Position numbers and translations under genes: made by a program. The notes under the pieces were generated by a model that worked only from the letters and a program-made list of their open reading frames with translations, had not been told where the DNA came from and ran no database searches. From SZUA-265 sp966249405 (GTDB taxonomy: Bacteria > Myxococcota_A > Polyangia > Polyangiales > Polyangiaceae), in contig CBINDO010000007.1 of the NCBI GenBank assembly GCA_966249405.1, forward strand, positions 1 through 64,000: a DNA stretch of 64,000 nucleotides, given 5' to 3'. This document shows, piece by piece, positions 41,873 through 51,051 of the stretch; the first letter of the stretch is position 1; every line of letters starts with the position of its first letter.

Positions 41873-42595
41873 TTAAGCGGGCCCAGGCGTCTTGTGAGAC
41901 CGCGGCGCCGAGATCGCGGCGAGGGTCGAGCTCAACGCGGTCGCCGCTTCTGGCGGAGCGTCCGGAGTGTCGAGATAAAGCGCAACATCGGCCAAGGTCA
42001 CAGCGCCGAGCAAGCGTTCGTTCTCGACCACGGGAATGCGACGCACTTGCGTCCTGCGCATCAGCTCCAGAATCTCGGTCAACGTCGCGCTCGGCGGCAC
42101 CACCACGACTTGTGTCGACATCGTGCTCCAAACCTGAATGTCACCCAAGAGCTGGCCACGCGTGTATGCAGCCATGCAGACGTCTCGATCCGTCACCACG
42201 CCCACGAGGTTGCCGCCGCGATCGCAGACTGGCAAGAAACCGCAATCCAGATCCCACATCAGCTGGGCGGCGTGTGACAAAGTATCGGAAGGCGCACAGG
42301 CCTGCACCGGTCGCATCAATTCACCGGCCTTCGCTTGCAGGGATGCGCCAGGATGCTCACGCAACACTTGTCTCAGACCCTCCGTCACTTCGGCGATGAG
42401 TTTGAGCGCCGCGTGTTCGGCTCCGAGGTCGAGGTGACTCTGGAGCGCCTCGAGGCGACCCTCCAATTGCCGGAACCGCGATTGAGCCTCGAGGCTCAAC
42501 AGATGAAGGCGGACCCTGGTCGTGCCCCGAATGCGTGACAGATTGAGGAGCGGATCTCGTACGCTGGTGTCGGTCGGGGCGCTGGATGCGGTCAT
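41873..42595 (-). CDS. Protein with a pair of CBS domains
   Basis: 240 residues. An N-terminal helical ~90-residue region precedes two CBS motifs: AGELMRPVQACAPSDTLSHA with GVVTDRDVCMAA, and STMSTQVVVVPPSATLTEIL with RRIPVVENERLLGAVTLAD. A CBS pair usually binds adenine nucleotides and regulates a partner. It is divergent from the beta-CASP nuclease gene over 293 bp. No membrane or enzymatic domain is attached. Confidence 0.85.
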   Translation of the reverse strand: MTASSAPTDTSVRDPLLNLSRIRGTTRVRLHLLSLEAQSRFRQLEGRLEALQSHLDLGAEHAALKLIAEVTEGLRQVLREHPGASLQAKAGELMRPVQACAPSDTLSHAAQLMWDLDCGFLPVCDRGGNLVGVVTDRDVCMAAYTRGQLLGDIQVWSTMSTQVVVVPPSATLTEILELMRRTQVRRIPVVENERLLGAVTLADVALYLDTPDAPPEAATALSSTLAAISAPRSHKTPGPA

Positions 42596-42888
42596 GGGCT
42601 TCTCCTAGGGTGGTGTTGGGCAACTGGGGCCGCCAATTAACCCGCGACGTCCCAATGTTAGACGTTACGGGGTAGGATGGCCACCGATAGGTTGCGGCGA
42701 TGTTGCTCGGAGTCAAGTCCGCAGAACTTGCAGCGCGCCCTGCGGGATTCGCGTTATTAGCGCGCTTTTGTCACGACAAGGCAATTGCTTCGGGTACGGT
42801 GCTTGCATGAAGGCGCGGTCTGCCAGTCTGGGGTTGTTCCCAGGTCGGGCGACGGCGCCGGTTTGAGATTCAAAGCGAGACGAACCGA
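42596..42888. other. Divergent spacer with a terminator-like hairpin
   Basis: 293 bp between the CBS and beta-CASP genes. AGCGCGC (42732-42738) pairs with GCGCGCT (42760-42766), followed by TTTTG on the plus strand. It looks like a weak intrinsic terminator, although no plus-strand gene lies upstream, so an attenuator or chance are alternatives. Confidence 0.3.
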
Positions 42889-44289
42889 ATGTTTTTGGAG
42901 TTCTACGGAGCAGCGGACCAGGTTACCGGATCTCTACATCGCGTGAACGTGTGTGGCCGCGACATCCTGCTAGACTGCGGCTTGTTCCAGGGCCACCGAG
43001 CGGAAGCGAATCAACGCAATCGTGAGTTGCCGAAGTGGGCACTGTCGGCTGATTGCCTGGTGCTGAGCCACGCCCACCTGGATCATAGCGGTAACATTCC
43101 GACGTTGGTCAAACGGGGGTTCCGGGGCAACGTCTTCACCACTCCTCCAACTCGCGATCTTTGCTCGGTCATGTGGCGCGATGCCGGCATGATCCAGGAG
43201 CAAGATGCCAGATACCTCAACCGGCGCAACGAACGCGACGGCATCGACGAGCGCGTGGTACCGATTTACACTGTCGAAGACGCGCAGGTGGCGGTGGAGA
43301 GGTTGTTCTCCGTGCCGTTCCATAGGTCATTCGAGATCTGCAGGGGCGCCACCCTCACGTTCCACAACTCCGGCCATGTCTTGGGTTCGGCTTTGGCAGA
43401 ACTCGTACTCGAGGAGGGTGGTCGAACGATTCGCCTGTTGTTCACGGGGGACCTGGGGCGCGCCGAGCTGCCCCTCATGCAAACCCCCGAGACGGTCTCT
43501 GGCGTCGACGTGATGTTGATGGAGAGCACTTATGGCCACCGGGAACACGAAGACATTCGCGACCTGGACGCGCGCCTGGGAGAGATCGTGCAACGGACGA
43601 TCAGTCGCGGTGGACGGGTGTACGTCCCCACTTTCGCGCTCGAGCGTGCACAAGAGGTGCTGTTCGCCCTCGACCGGCTGCACGCAGCGGGGCAAGTGCC
43701 GCGTGTGCCCATCTACATCGATAGCCCTTTGGCGATCGCCATTACCGAGATCTACAAGCTGCATCCCGAGTGTTTGGACCGTGACGTCCGCGAGCGCGTC
43801 GCTGCTAACGAGGATCCGTTTGCACCCCCAGGTTTGACTTACGTCGCGAACGTGGAAGCCTCGAAGGCGCTACAATCGAGCACCGAGCCCTGTATCATCA
43901 TGGCAGGTTCGGGGATGTGTGAAGGAGGGCGCATCTTGTTTCACTTCAGCAAAGCGCTCTCGGACCCCAAGAACAGCGTGGTTTTGGTCGGCTTCATGGC
44001 CCAGCACACCTTGGGGCGGCGCATTCAAGAGCGAAGGTCCAGCGTGAAGGTGTTTGGTGTCGAGCGTGAGTTGCGTGCTGAAGTTCACGCTTTGGGCGGC
44101 CTGTCGGCGCACGCGGATGCGACCGACCTGGTGCAGTATGCCCGCGCGACGGCGCGTGCAGGCAACTTGCAGCGCGTGTTCTTGGTTCACGGCGAAGACG
44201 ACAGCCGACGTGCGCTCGCTCAACGTTTGGCTACCGAGGCCAACCTCATCGCCGATCTGCCGGAACGCGGGACGCGCGTGGTGCTCTGA
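42889..44289 (+). CDS. Metallo-beta-lactamase/beta-CASP nuclease
   Basis: 466 residues. MBL motifs: LSHAHLDHSGN (metal ligands), FHNSGHVLGSA, FTGDLGR. Beta-CASP motifs: GGRVYVPTFALERAQEVLF, MAGSGMCEGGRI, and C-terminal LSAHADATDLVQYA and FLVHGEDDSRRAL. The architecture is that of the YSH1/CPSF73-like bacterial RNA exonuclease family, so RNA processing or decay is likely. It uses two zinc ions. The ATG at 42889 gives the normal start (MFLEFYGAADQVTGS). Confidence 0.9.
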   Translation: MFLEFYGAADQVTGSLHRVNVCGRDILLDCGLFQGHRAEANQRNRELPKWALSADCLVLSHAHLDHSGNIPTLVKRGFRGNVFTTPPTRDLCSVMWRDAGMIQEQDARYLNRRNERDGIDERVVPIYTVEDAQVAVERLFSVPFHRSFEICRGATLTFHNSGHVLGSALAELVLEEGGRTIRLLFTGDLGRAELPLMQTPETVSGVDVMLMESTYGHREHEDIRDLDARLGEIVQRTISRGGRVYVPTFALERAQEVLFALDRLHAAGQVPRVPIYIDSPLAIAITEIYKLHPECLDRDVRERVAANEDPFAPPGLTYVANVEASKALQSSTEPCIIMAGSGMCEGGRILFHFSKALSDPKNSVVLVGFMAQHTLGRRIQERRSSVKVFGVERELRAEVHALGGLSAHADATDLVQYARATARAGNLQRVFLVHGEDDSRRALAQRLATEANLIADLPERGTRVVL

Positions 44290-44295
44290 GCATGA

Positions 44296-45144
44296 TCACT
44301 CGCGCCGAGTAAACGCCGTCAGGTGGTACTCGACCCAGCCGCGCCGCACGCAATGCTGGAGTGCGGTGCTGCCCCGCAAGCTGTCCCAATACGGTCCGCG
44401 CAACAGCGGTAACTTCAGTAGAGTGTGTCCCAGGTAAACGAGCCACGGGGCGACCACTCGCTGATGAGAGGTCACGTTCTTGTGATCGAGCACCGAGAAG
44501 CCAGACTGCTCGGCAATCTCGGCGGTTTGCTGCCACGTGCGCAGCCCGTAGGCACGCCAGCCTGTCTCGAAGGCGTCGAGCCAAGCCGAATTAGCGCTGG
44601 TTCGGCCGGGCGCCGCGGCGTAGTCGTCGCAAACCAAGAGTTTCCCGCCGGGACGCACGAGCCGCGCGGCTTCGCGAAAGAAGCGACCCGCTGCTTCCAC
44701 GTGGATCAGCGACTCGATCGCGTAAGCCACGTCGAAAGGGCCAGTGAGGGAGGTAGCCGTCATGTCTTCCGTACGGAACTCGCACCGTGCCGACAACCCG
44801 AGCTCGGTCGCTCGCTTGACGGCCCAATCGCGTTGCACCTCGCTGAGCGTTACGCCGGTCACGTGGCAATCGCAGCGCGCCGTCAGCCACGTGGCCGTAC
44901 CACCGATGCCGCAGCCCAAGTCCACGAGCCGAGTTGGCCCGAGCGCAGCGTGCCGCGAGGTCTCGACGTGGGAGAGCACGTACCGATTGACGTACTCGAA
45001 TGCTTGTTTAGAGTTAACGACCCCCGGCGCCCACAATTCGCGGTGGATGGCCGCCACGTGAACGCCGCTTCCGCCCCACCGGAGGAAAGGCGCCGTGTTG
45101 TGGTCGTAGTACTCGGACACACGGCTCGCGTGGGCGACTTGCAT
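44296..45144 (-). CDS. SAM-dependent methyltransferase
   Basis: 282 residues from the ATG at 45144 (MQVAHASRVSEYYDHN). Motif I is RLVDLGCGIGGTATWL. Next TGVTLSEVQRDWAVKRATE, DVAYAIESLIHVEAAGRFF and RLVRPGGKLLVCDDY complete a class I fold of the UbiE/tocopherol or sterol/cyclopropane-like type; YYDHNTAPF at the N-terminus fits this group. Substrate unknown. It ends 6 bp from the end of the beta-CASP gene. Confidence 0.82.
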   Translation of the reverse strand: MQVAHASRVSEYYDHNTAPFLRWGGSGVHVAAIHRELWAPGVVNSKQAFEYVNRYVLSHVETSRHAALGPTRLVDLGCGIGGTATWLTARCDCHVTGVTLSEVQRDWAVKRATELGLSARCEFRTEDMTATSLTGPFDVAYAIESLIHVEAAGRFFREAARLVRPGGKLLVCDDYAAAPGRTSANSAWLDAFETGWRAYGLRTWQQTAEIAEQSGFSVLDHKNVTSHQRVVAPWLVYLGHTLLKLPLLRGPYWDSLRGSTALQHCVRRGWVEYHLTAFTRRE

Positions 45145-45296
45145 CACGTCGAGCGTAGCCGATCTGCCTACGGTTCGGCTAGGGTGGCCCCGGGGCGTCA
45201 CGGCAATCCTTGCGCGTTGCGACTTTCCGGCCCTGCGCGATGTTGACAGGGTTGAATTTGTGACCATCCGTAGGAGAGACTTTCCCGGTCATCCTC

Positions 45297-46916
45297 ATGC
45301 CCCAGCCCGACTCGTGCGCCCTCGACCGCGGCATCCCTCGCCGCAACTTTGGACTGACGAAGCGGCACATCTTGGCGAGCGTCCTCCTCGGCGTCTCGGT
45401 AGCTGGATTGCCGCGTCCAGCTATGGCACAGCCCAACGGCGTGAGCGATAGTCGCGACGCGGACACGGCCAGCGGAGCCGCTGCGGTGACGAAGCCGGAG
45501 ACGACTCCGCAGCAGAGCCCCTCCGTCACGCTGGTGGAGCCAGAGCCGGAGCTTCACGCGGTACGCGCCGTATTGACCTTCGAGACGGTGTTTCTGCTCG
45601 GTTGGGGTTATTACCTAATGACGGCGGACTTCAAGCAGCAGTTCGATATCGACTATCGGTGGGACGTGTTTCGACGAAAGATAAGCGGTGAATCCTTCGT
45701 CTTCGATACGAACCACTTCGGTACCAACTTCATAGGGCATCCGTTGGGCGGCGCAGGTTACTATCTTTCCGCGCGTTCCAACGGCATGGGCACGCTCGGT
45801 TCTTCCGCCATTTCCGTCACGGGTTCGCTGCTGTGGGAGTTGTTCGGCGAGGTCCGAGAGGAAATCAGCATGAACGACATGATCACGACGCCCATGGCCG
45901 GCATCGCGATTGGCGAGACGACCTACCAGATGGCTCGTTTCTTCGACCGTGCCGAGGGTAACCTGCTGAATCGCACGTTGGGTTTGTTGTTGGGTCCGTT
46001 CACGACCCTCAACGACGTGCTCGATGGTCATGCGCCGGAACGGGTGCGTTCCGGGTATCCTCGCGATGGCTGGCATCAGGTGATGGCGCGTGCTGCGCTG
46101 TCGCAAGTTTACGAAGCTGGTGCAGCGGACTTGCATCCCGAGGCCGAGCTGTTGGCCAACGTGCGTGTGGAGAGCCTACCCGTGCCACACGAGCCTCAGC
46201 CTCTGACGACGTCGTGGTTCGATCGCGGCAACATCACTCAATTGCGGGTCGAGCTTGCGGCCTCTAGCTCCGGATTGTCACGGGTCGAAGTCGCTACGAA
46301 TGCGGTCTTGGGCGGAATCGGCTACCGGGCGAGCCGCGGCACCCATGACGCGGAGTTCGGATACGTTGGTCTCGGCATGGGGTTCCACTACACGGGCAGA
46401 AGTTACGATCGCAGCACGGGTGGACCTCTCAATCGATTGTCGGGGGTGCAACCCATGAGCTTGAGCACCGGCCACCACGTACGTCGTGGCGCGTTCACTT
46501 TGGATGGCTGGCTGCGCGCCGGGCCAGCATTTGCGGGCATGGACGTGCTGTCGCCCACCGCGGAACTCGAGTCCGACCCGCGCCTTCCTCCGGTTACGCG
46601 TCTGCACGGCTACTACATGGGTTGGGGTGCCAGCTCGGAGGCTCAAGTACAAATGGGATTTCACGACCTGCGATGGGGCGGCGGCATGTCCGCCGAGGCG
46701 TACCGCAGCGGTCGTGCCCCTGGCGAGCTGCCCGTGACGCGACTGCTCGACTCTTACCGCCAAACTCACGGCTACTTCGGGTATCATTTCCCCGGTACGT
46801 CCTCGGAGCTCAGAGCCTTTTGGGTCTGGCGCGACCGAGCGGGCACAGCCGATCGTCAACACCTTCACTTCAACGAACACAGCCTAGGCCTTCAACTATG
46901 CGCTTTCGGCAACTGA
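45297..46916 (+). CDS. DUF3943-like outer-membrane or exported protein (first copy)
   Basis: 539 residues. A signal peptide (HILASVLLGVSVAGL, cleavage near AMA-QP) precedes a region with DTNHFGTNFIGHPLGGAGYY, GSLLWELFGEVREEISMNDM and TPMAGIAIGE, the conserved pattern of DUF3943. The second half is rich in alternating strands and ends SLGLQLCAFGN, as in barrel proteins. It overlaps the next gene's start by 19 bp. A second DUF3943-like gene lies two genes on. Function not known; outer-membrane localisation is inferred. Confidence 0.7.
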   Translation: MPQPDSCALDRGIPRRNFGLTKRHILASVLLGVSVAGLPRPAMAQPNGVSDSRDADTASGAAAVTKPETTPQQSPSVTLVEPEPELHAVRAVLTFETVFLLGWGYYLMTADFKQQFDIDYRWDVFRRKISGESFVFDTNHFGTNFIGHPLGGAGYYLSARSNGMGTLGSSAISVTGSLLWELFGEVREEISMNDMITTPMAGIAIGETTYQMARFFDRAEGNLLNRTLGLLLGPFTTLNDVLDGHAPERVRSGYPRDGWHQVMARAALSQVYEAGAADLHPEAELLANVRVESLPVPHEPQPLTTSWFDRGNITQLRVELAASSSGLSRVEVATNAVLGGIGYRASRGTHDAEFGYVGLGMGFHYTGRSYDRSTGGPLNRLSGVQPMSLSTGHHVRRGAFTLDGWLRAGPAFAGMDVLSPTAELESDPRLPPVTRLHGYYMGWGASSEAQVQMGFHDLRWGGGMSAEAYRSGRAPGELPVTRLLDSYRQTHGYFGYHFPGTSSELRAFWVWRDRAGTADRQHLHFNEHSLGLQLCAFGN

Positions 46917-48331
46917 ACATCGCAAGCACTGATCGCTGGTTTGGGGTCCGTCTGGCGCTCGCCGTCATCTGCTGTACTGGCTCCGCCTACGCCCACGAAA
47001 CAGATTCGGGCGGCGCGTCTCGAGCGCCTTCCGTCGTGCACGCTGCGTCTGGCGAGTTTGTCGTTGGGGAGCCGCCCTCCGCTGTGACGGCTGAGCCGGC
47101 TGCAGTCACAGAGTCAACGACCGTGGACGCAGACGCTGCCGACGCCGAAGGCGCAGAGAACGAGGCGACGGTCGGCACGGCCATCGAACCACGCACGCCC
47201 GTTCCCAGCGGTCCGCCACCTCTGCCCGCGGAAAAGCCCCTAACGGTCGAGAGTCAACCAACGCCAGCGCCGCAAGTCGTAGAGGATGCAGAGGCCTACC
47301 GGGCTCGGTTTGCCCGAGCCCGCGCCGCGTTGATCGACAACCGTGACGAAGAAGCACTGGCCGCCTTCGAAATATTGGCCGAGGACGCGCCTACGGCAGA
47401 GGAGCGGCGAGTGGCTGAGGAGTTCGCCAACTTGGCTCGCGAGCGGGTCGCGGCGCGTCAACGCGAGCTACCACCACCTCACGTACGTACCACGGACGAG
47501 TTGTCGGTGTTGTACACAACAGCGTTCACCTATGGGTTCGGGACGAGCGCTTGGTTGGCCCTGCAAGTGAAACCGAGCAACTTTGCGGCCGCCGTCTTGC
47601 CGTTCGTCGCCATCACTGGTGCGGCGGTTGGCGGCGTCGCATTGGTCGACAGCTACAGCCCGTTTCGCCTTGGTGTGCCGCAGTCCATCTCGGCTGGCAC
47701 GATCCTGGGGACACTCGAAGGCGTGTGGTTGGTAGGTTATCAACACGCCGTAGCGTCTCGCCGCGACGAAGATCAATGGGGTTCCCCTACCGTCGCGACG
47801 TTCCTGTGGGCGGGAGCGACGTTGGGCGGCGTTGCCGGCGGTCTCATCGGCGCGGCGCGAGAGCCGACCCCCGGGCAGGTTTCGTACACCACGTCCGGTG
47901 GCCTCTGGGGCGGCATCGCGGGGGCGCTCATCGCCGGTGCAGCCGAGAGTCAAACGAGTTACCGCGCCGAGCGGGCTTACGCCATCGGCGCACTTGGTTA
48001 CAATGCGGCTCTGCTCGCGGCATTGGCCACGAGCCCACAGCTGGCGCCCAGCGTTGCGCGGGTTCGTTTGGTGGATCTCGGCGGGTTGGCGGGTGGCCTA
48101 TTGGGGGCTGGAGGTTACCTCCTGATCGCAGACGACGCAGCGAGCTCACGCGCGGCCATGGGAGCGGCGGCCGGTGGTGCGTTGCTGGGTCTAGGTTTCA
48201 GCTGGTGGGCGACTTCCGGCATGCCCGAGGAGCCGCACCCGCCCGCCGAGCAACCCTTGTTGTCCCGGCTTCGTCCAACGGTCGTTCCCGTTAGACAAGG
48301 TGCGGTAGGCGTGTTGGAATTGACCCTGTAA
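46898..48331 (+). CDS. Exported multi-helix membrane protein between the DUF3943-like genes
   Basis: 477 residues from the ATG at 46898. Signal-like start (LALAVICCTGSAYA), then a ~130-residue Ala/Glu/Pro linker, a TPR-like helical piece (ARARAALIDNRDEEALAAFE) and about eight Gly/Ala-rich hydrophobic segments (AAVLPFVAITGAAVGGVALV, FLWAGATLGGVAGGLIGAAR, LGGLAGGLLGAGGYLLI). No named family recognised. The overlap with the first DUF3943-like gene and the 4-bp gap to the next suggest one operon and a shared envelope function. Confidence 0.6.
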   Translation: MRFRQLNIASTDRWFGVRLALAVICCTGSAYAHETDSGGASRAPSVVHAASGEFVVGEPPSAVTAEPAAVTESTTVDADAADAEGAENEATVGTAIEPRTPVPSGPPPLPAEKPLTVESQPTPAPQVVEDAEAYRARFARARAALIDNRDEEALAAFEILAEDAPTAEERRVAEEFANLARERVAARQRELPPPHVRTTDELSVLYTTAFTYGFGTSAWLALQVKPSNFAAAVLPFVAITGAAVGGVALVDSYSPFRLGVPQSISAGTILGTLEGVWLVGYQHAVASRRDEDQWGSPTVATFLWAGATLGGVAGGLIGAAREPTPGQVSYTTSGGLWGGIAGALIAGAAESQTSYRAERAYAIGALGYNAALLAALATSPQLAPSVARVRLVDLGGLAGGLLGAGGYLLIADDAASSRAAMGAAAGGALLGLGFSWWATSGMPEEPHPPAEQPLLSRLRPTVVPVRQGAVGVLELTL

Positions 48332-48335
48332 TCCT

Positions 48336-49856
48336 TTGGAACGGTCCTTGTTCGCGAAGCACCTCGTGCGAATATCACTGAAGACGGTGGTCGCGGCCAG
48401 TCTTGCTTTGGGTATTCTTGGTTCGGCAACCGACGCCGCTGCGCAACAAGCGAAGAAGCAGTCGGATACATCGAGCGAGTCACGTGCGCTAAGGATAGCT
48501 TTGGAGGAGGTCGGCCTCCTGCTGGCTGGGACGGGGTACTACTTCATGCAGCATGAAGTGAACTCGTTGGACTGGACCTTCGATTACAGTTGGGACACCG
48601 TCGAGGCCAAGCTCACGGGCGATGCTTATTCGTTCGACACCAACTACTTCAAGACCAATACACTTGCTCACTCCGGGGCCGGCACGCTTTACTACTTGGC
48701 CGCTCGGGGCAACTACTTGTCGCCGGCCGAATCACTAGCCGTCGGGTTCTTCGCGTCCGCGGCTTGGGAGTTCTTCGCCGAGTTCCGTGAGCGCGTCAGC
48801 ATCAACGATCAAATGGTGACGCCGTTTGGTGGTTTCGCTTTCGGCGAAGCCATGACGCAGGTGGGGCGCCTGTTCTTGCGTGGCTGTGACAGCACGGCGT
48901 TCGGCATCGTAGGTGCCGTATTTGCTCCAAGCGAAAGCTTGCATCGTTCCATTGACGGTACGCAATTACCCCGCGCGCGGCACTGCAACGCAAGTGGCTT
49001 CTCGACGCGCGACGACTACGTACTGCGGCTTGGCTTGGGCGCATCCTTCAGTGGCAATTGGAGCGCGCGGGATGGTAGGGGGTGGCTGTTGGCGCACGGT
49101 GACGCGCTGATCCTGGACGTGCCGAAGAATCAGACGGTGCAGGAGCCGTGGCGCGCCTTCTACGACGGTGGTCTGTCGCAGTTGAACGTTCGCGTGCAGG
49201 CCGCTGCCGACGAGCTGCGCGAGATCGACGTGGTCGCTCGAGGTTCACTGTTCGGTTCTGCTTACCGGGACGTGACCACCAATACCGTAGCCCTGCTCGC
49301 CTTGGGGGCTGGGGTCAACTATTCGGAGCGCCGCTACTCCGCTGCTCCTGCCCCGAGGGACCCGTTCTTCGTGCTGGAGGCGCCTGCCCTGTTCGCGCAT
49401 TGGAGGCGCGCCTATGGGCGCCACCGCCTGGAGTTGGGGTTGGTCGCGGGTGCCGCTTTCGTCCAGGCTGGAGCTTTCGCCTTGCCCGTTTACCTGGAAA
49501 CCAACGAGGCGGACGAGCTCACTCCAGTCGTCGCGAATCGCGGTTACAGCCATGGTTTTGGTCTCACTCTCAGCCCTCACCTCCGGTGGACCTCGCCTCT
49601 CCACGAAGTTTGGCTCGGCGCGCGAGTCGACCGCGCGTGGGCAGTACGCAGCCGCATCGGTGACCAGCTCGCGTCCAGCCCCGTCGAGGAAGAGGAGGCG
49701 CGTCGTCGACTCAGAGCCGCGTTGTCTTTGGGCGAGGACGAGCGCTGGCGGTTTCGGACCGAGGCAGATTTCATCGTTCGACGCGGGACTTTGGGTCAGG
49801 TCGAGCGGCGTCGCGGTGAGTTTACCTGGACGACGGGCGTAGAAGGGCGATTCTGA
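48336..49856 (+). CDS. DUF3943-like exported protein (second copy)
   Basis: About 506 residues. The start is uncertain: TTG at 48336 or 48348 (GGAACG upstream) or GTG at 48366. Signal peptide KTVVAASLALGILGSATDAAA. The region FDTNYFKTNTLAHSGAGTLYY, SAAWEFFAEFRERVSINDQM and TPFGGFAFGEAM parallels the first copy's DTNHFGTNFIGHP, LLWELFGEVREE and SMNDMITTP segments. The second half is strand-rich. The two copies share layout but only modest identity, so they are old paralogues. They flank a multi-helix membrane protein. Confidence 0.68.
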   Translation: MERSLFAKHLVRISLKTVVAASLALGILGSATDAAAQQAKKQSDTSSESRALRIALEEVGLLLAGTGYYFMQHEVNSLDWTFDYSWDTVEAKLTGDAYSFDTNYFKTNTLAHSGAGTLYYLAARGNYLSPAESLAVGFFASAAWEFFAEFRERVSINDQMVTPFGGFAFGEAMTQVGRLFLRGCDSTAFGIVGAVFAPSESLHRSIDGTQLPRARHCNASGFSTRDDYVLRLGLGASFSGNWSARDGRGWLLAHGDALILDVPKNQTVQEPWRAFYDGGLSQLNVRVQAAADELREIDVVARGSLFGSAYRDVTTNTVALLALGAGVNYSERRYSAAPAPRDPFFVLEAPALFAHWRRAYGRHRLELGLVAGAAFVQAGAFALPVYLETNEADELTPVVANRGYSHGFGLTLSPHLRWTSPLHEVWLGARVDRAWAVRSRIGDQLASSPVEEEEARRRLRAALSLGEDERWRFRTEADFIVRRGTLGQVERRRGEFTWTTGVEGRF

Positions 49857-49890
49857 TGCGCTCGACTTTGGTGATTGAAAGCCAAAGCTA

Positions 49891-51048
49891 GTGGGGCATA
49901 ACGTGGCATTCATGGCGGTTGTCGGCGAACGGTCTCGGATTCTTGTCGTCGATGACAACGTGGCGAATCGCGAGCTCGCCAAAGCCACGCTGGAGGACGA
50001 AGCGGGTCTCGAAGTGAAGGCCGTGGACGATGGCCCCGCGGCGCTCGAGGTGGTGCCCAGCTGGCGTCCGGACTGCGTCCTGCTCGACGTGCGAATGCCT
50101 GGTATGGACGGTTTCGAGGTTTGTCGCCGGATGCGGGCGATGCCGGAGGGTAACCACGTGCCGATCCTGTTCCTCACGGCACAGCGTGACTTGGACACCT
50201 TCGATGCTGCGCTCGCCTGCGGCGCGGACGATTTTCTCACCAAACCGGTACGACCAGCAGAGCTGGTGTTGCGCGTTCAGACGGCGCTCAAGGTGCGCAG
50301 TGTGAGAAGTGAACTCCGCGACCAATACGAGTTGGTGCGGCATCAGCGCGACGACTTGATGCGACTGCAGCTCCAGAAGGAGCGAATGTCGGCGTTCTTG
50401 GTCCACGACCTGAAGAACCCGATCAACAACCTCGACCTGTGGGCTCAACAGGCGTTGATGGATCCTGCCCTCTCACCGCGGGCGGGCCGCGCGCTGCGCC
50501 ACATCCGCGAGGAGACGCGCACCCTGACGCGCATGGTGGTGAATCTGCTCGACATCAGCAAGAGCGAGGAGGGCCGGCTTGTCCCCAAGCTCGAGCGCAT
50601 TCGACTGGACGAGTTCTTCGAGCAGGTGTTCGACGAACTCCGGCTCAAGGCTGCCGCCCACGAAGTCCAACTCGAACGCAACATCGGCGTGCAGGAGATC
50701 GTCGGAGACGCAGACCTCCTACGCCGCGTGTTCGTGAATCTGGTCGAAAACGCGGTGCGACATAGTCCCAACGAGAGCTCCGTCGCGGTAGTTGCAAAGA
50801 GCGTGGGAGGGGGCACCGAGGTAGCGGTGGTCGACCAAGGCAGCGGCGTGCCTCAGAGCTTCCGCGAACAAGTGTTCCAGCCCTTCGCGCAACTCAGCTC
50901 GGAAGAGATCAAGGAACGGACGGGACGCGGCTTGGGGTTGACCTTTTGCAAGCTCGCGGTGGAAGCGCACGGAGGCGCCATCCGCATCGAGGATGGAACG
51001 CCGGGCGCGGCGTTCGTCGTATGGCTGCCCAATGTTGATGCAGGGTGA
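49891..51048 (+). CDS. Soluble hybrid kinase: receiver plus histidine kinase
   Basis: 385 residues. The GTG at 49891 is used; GTG 49903 or ATG 49912 are close alternatives. Receiver (ILVVDDNVANRELA, Asp in VLLDVRMPGMDG, DDFLTKPV) is followed by a coiled coil (ELRDQYELVRHQRDDLMRL) and a kinase core: SAFLVHDLKNPINNLDLWA, FVNLVENAVRHSPN, DQGSGVPQ, GRGLGLTFCKLAVEAHGG. No sensor or membrane part. The next gene, a PAS hybrid kinase, starts 3 bp after its stop, so they form an operon. Confidence 0.9.
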   Translation: MGHNVAFMAVVGERSRILVVDDNVANRELAKATLEDEAGLEVKAVDDGPAALEVVPSWRPDCVLLDVRMPGMDGFEVCRRMRAMPEGNHVPILFLTAQRDLDTFDAALACGADDFLTKPVRPAELVLRVQTALKVRSVRSELRDQYELVRHQRDDLMRLQLQKERMSAFLVHDLKNPINNLDLWAQQALMDPALSPRAGRALRHIREETRTLTRMVVNLLDISKSEEGRLVPKLERIRLDEFFEQVFDELRLKAAAHEVQLERNIGVQEIVGDADLLRRVFVNLVENAVRHSPNESSVAVVAKSVGGGTEVAVVDQGSGVPQSFREQVFQPFAQLSSEEIKERTGRGLGLTFCKLAVEAHGGAIRIEDGTPGAAFVVWLPNVDAG

Positions 51049-51051
51049 ATC

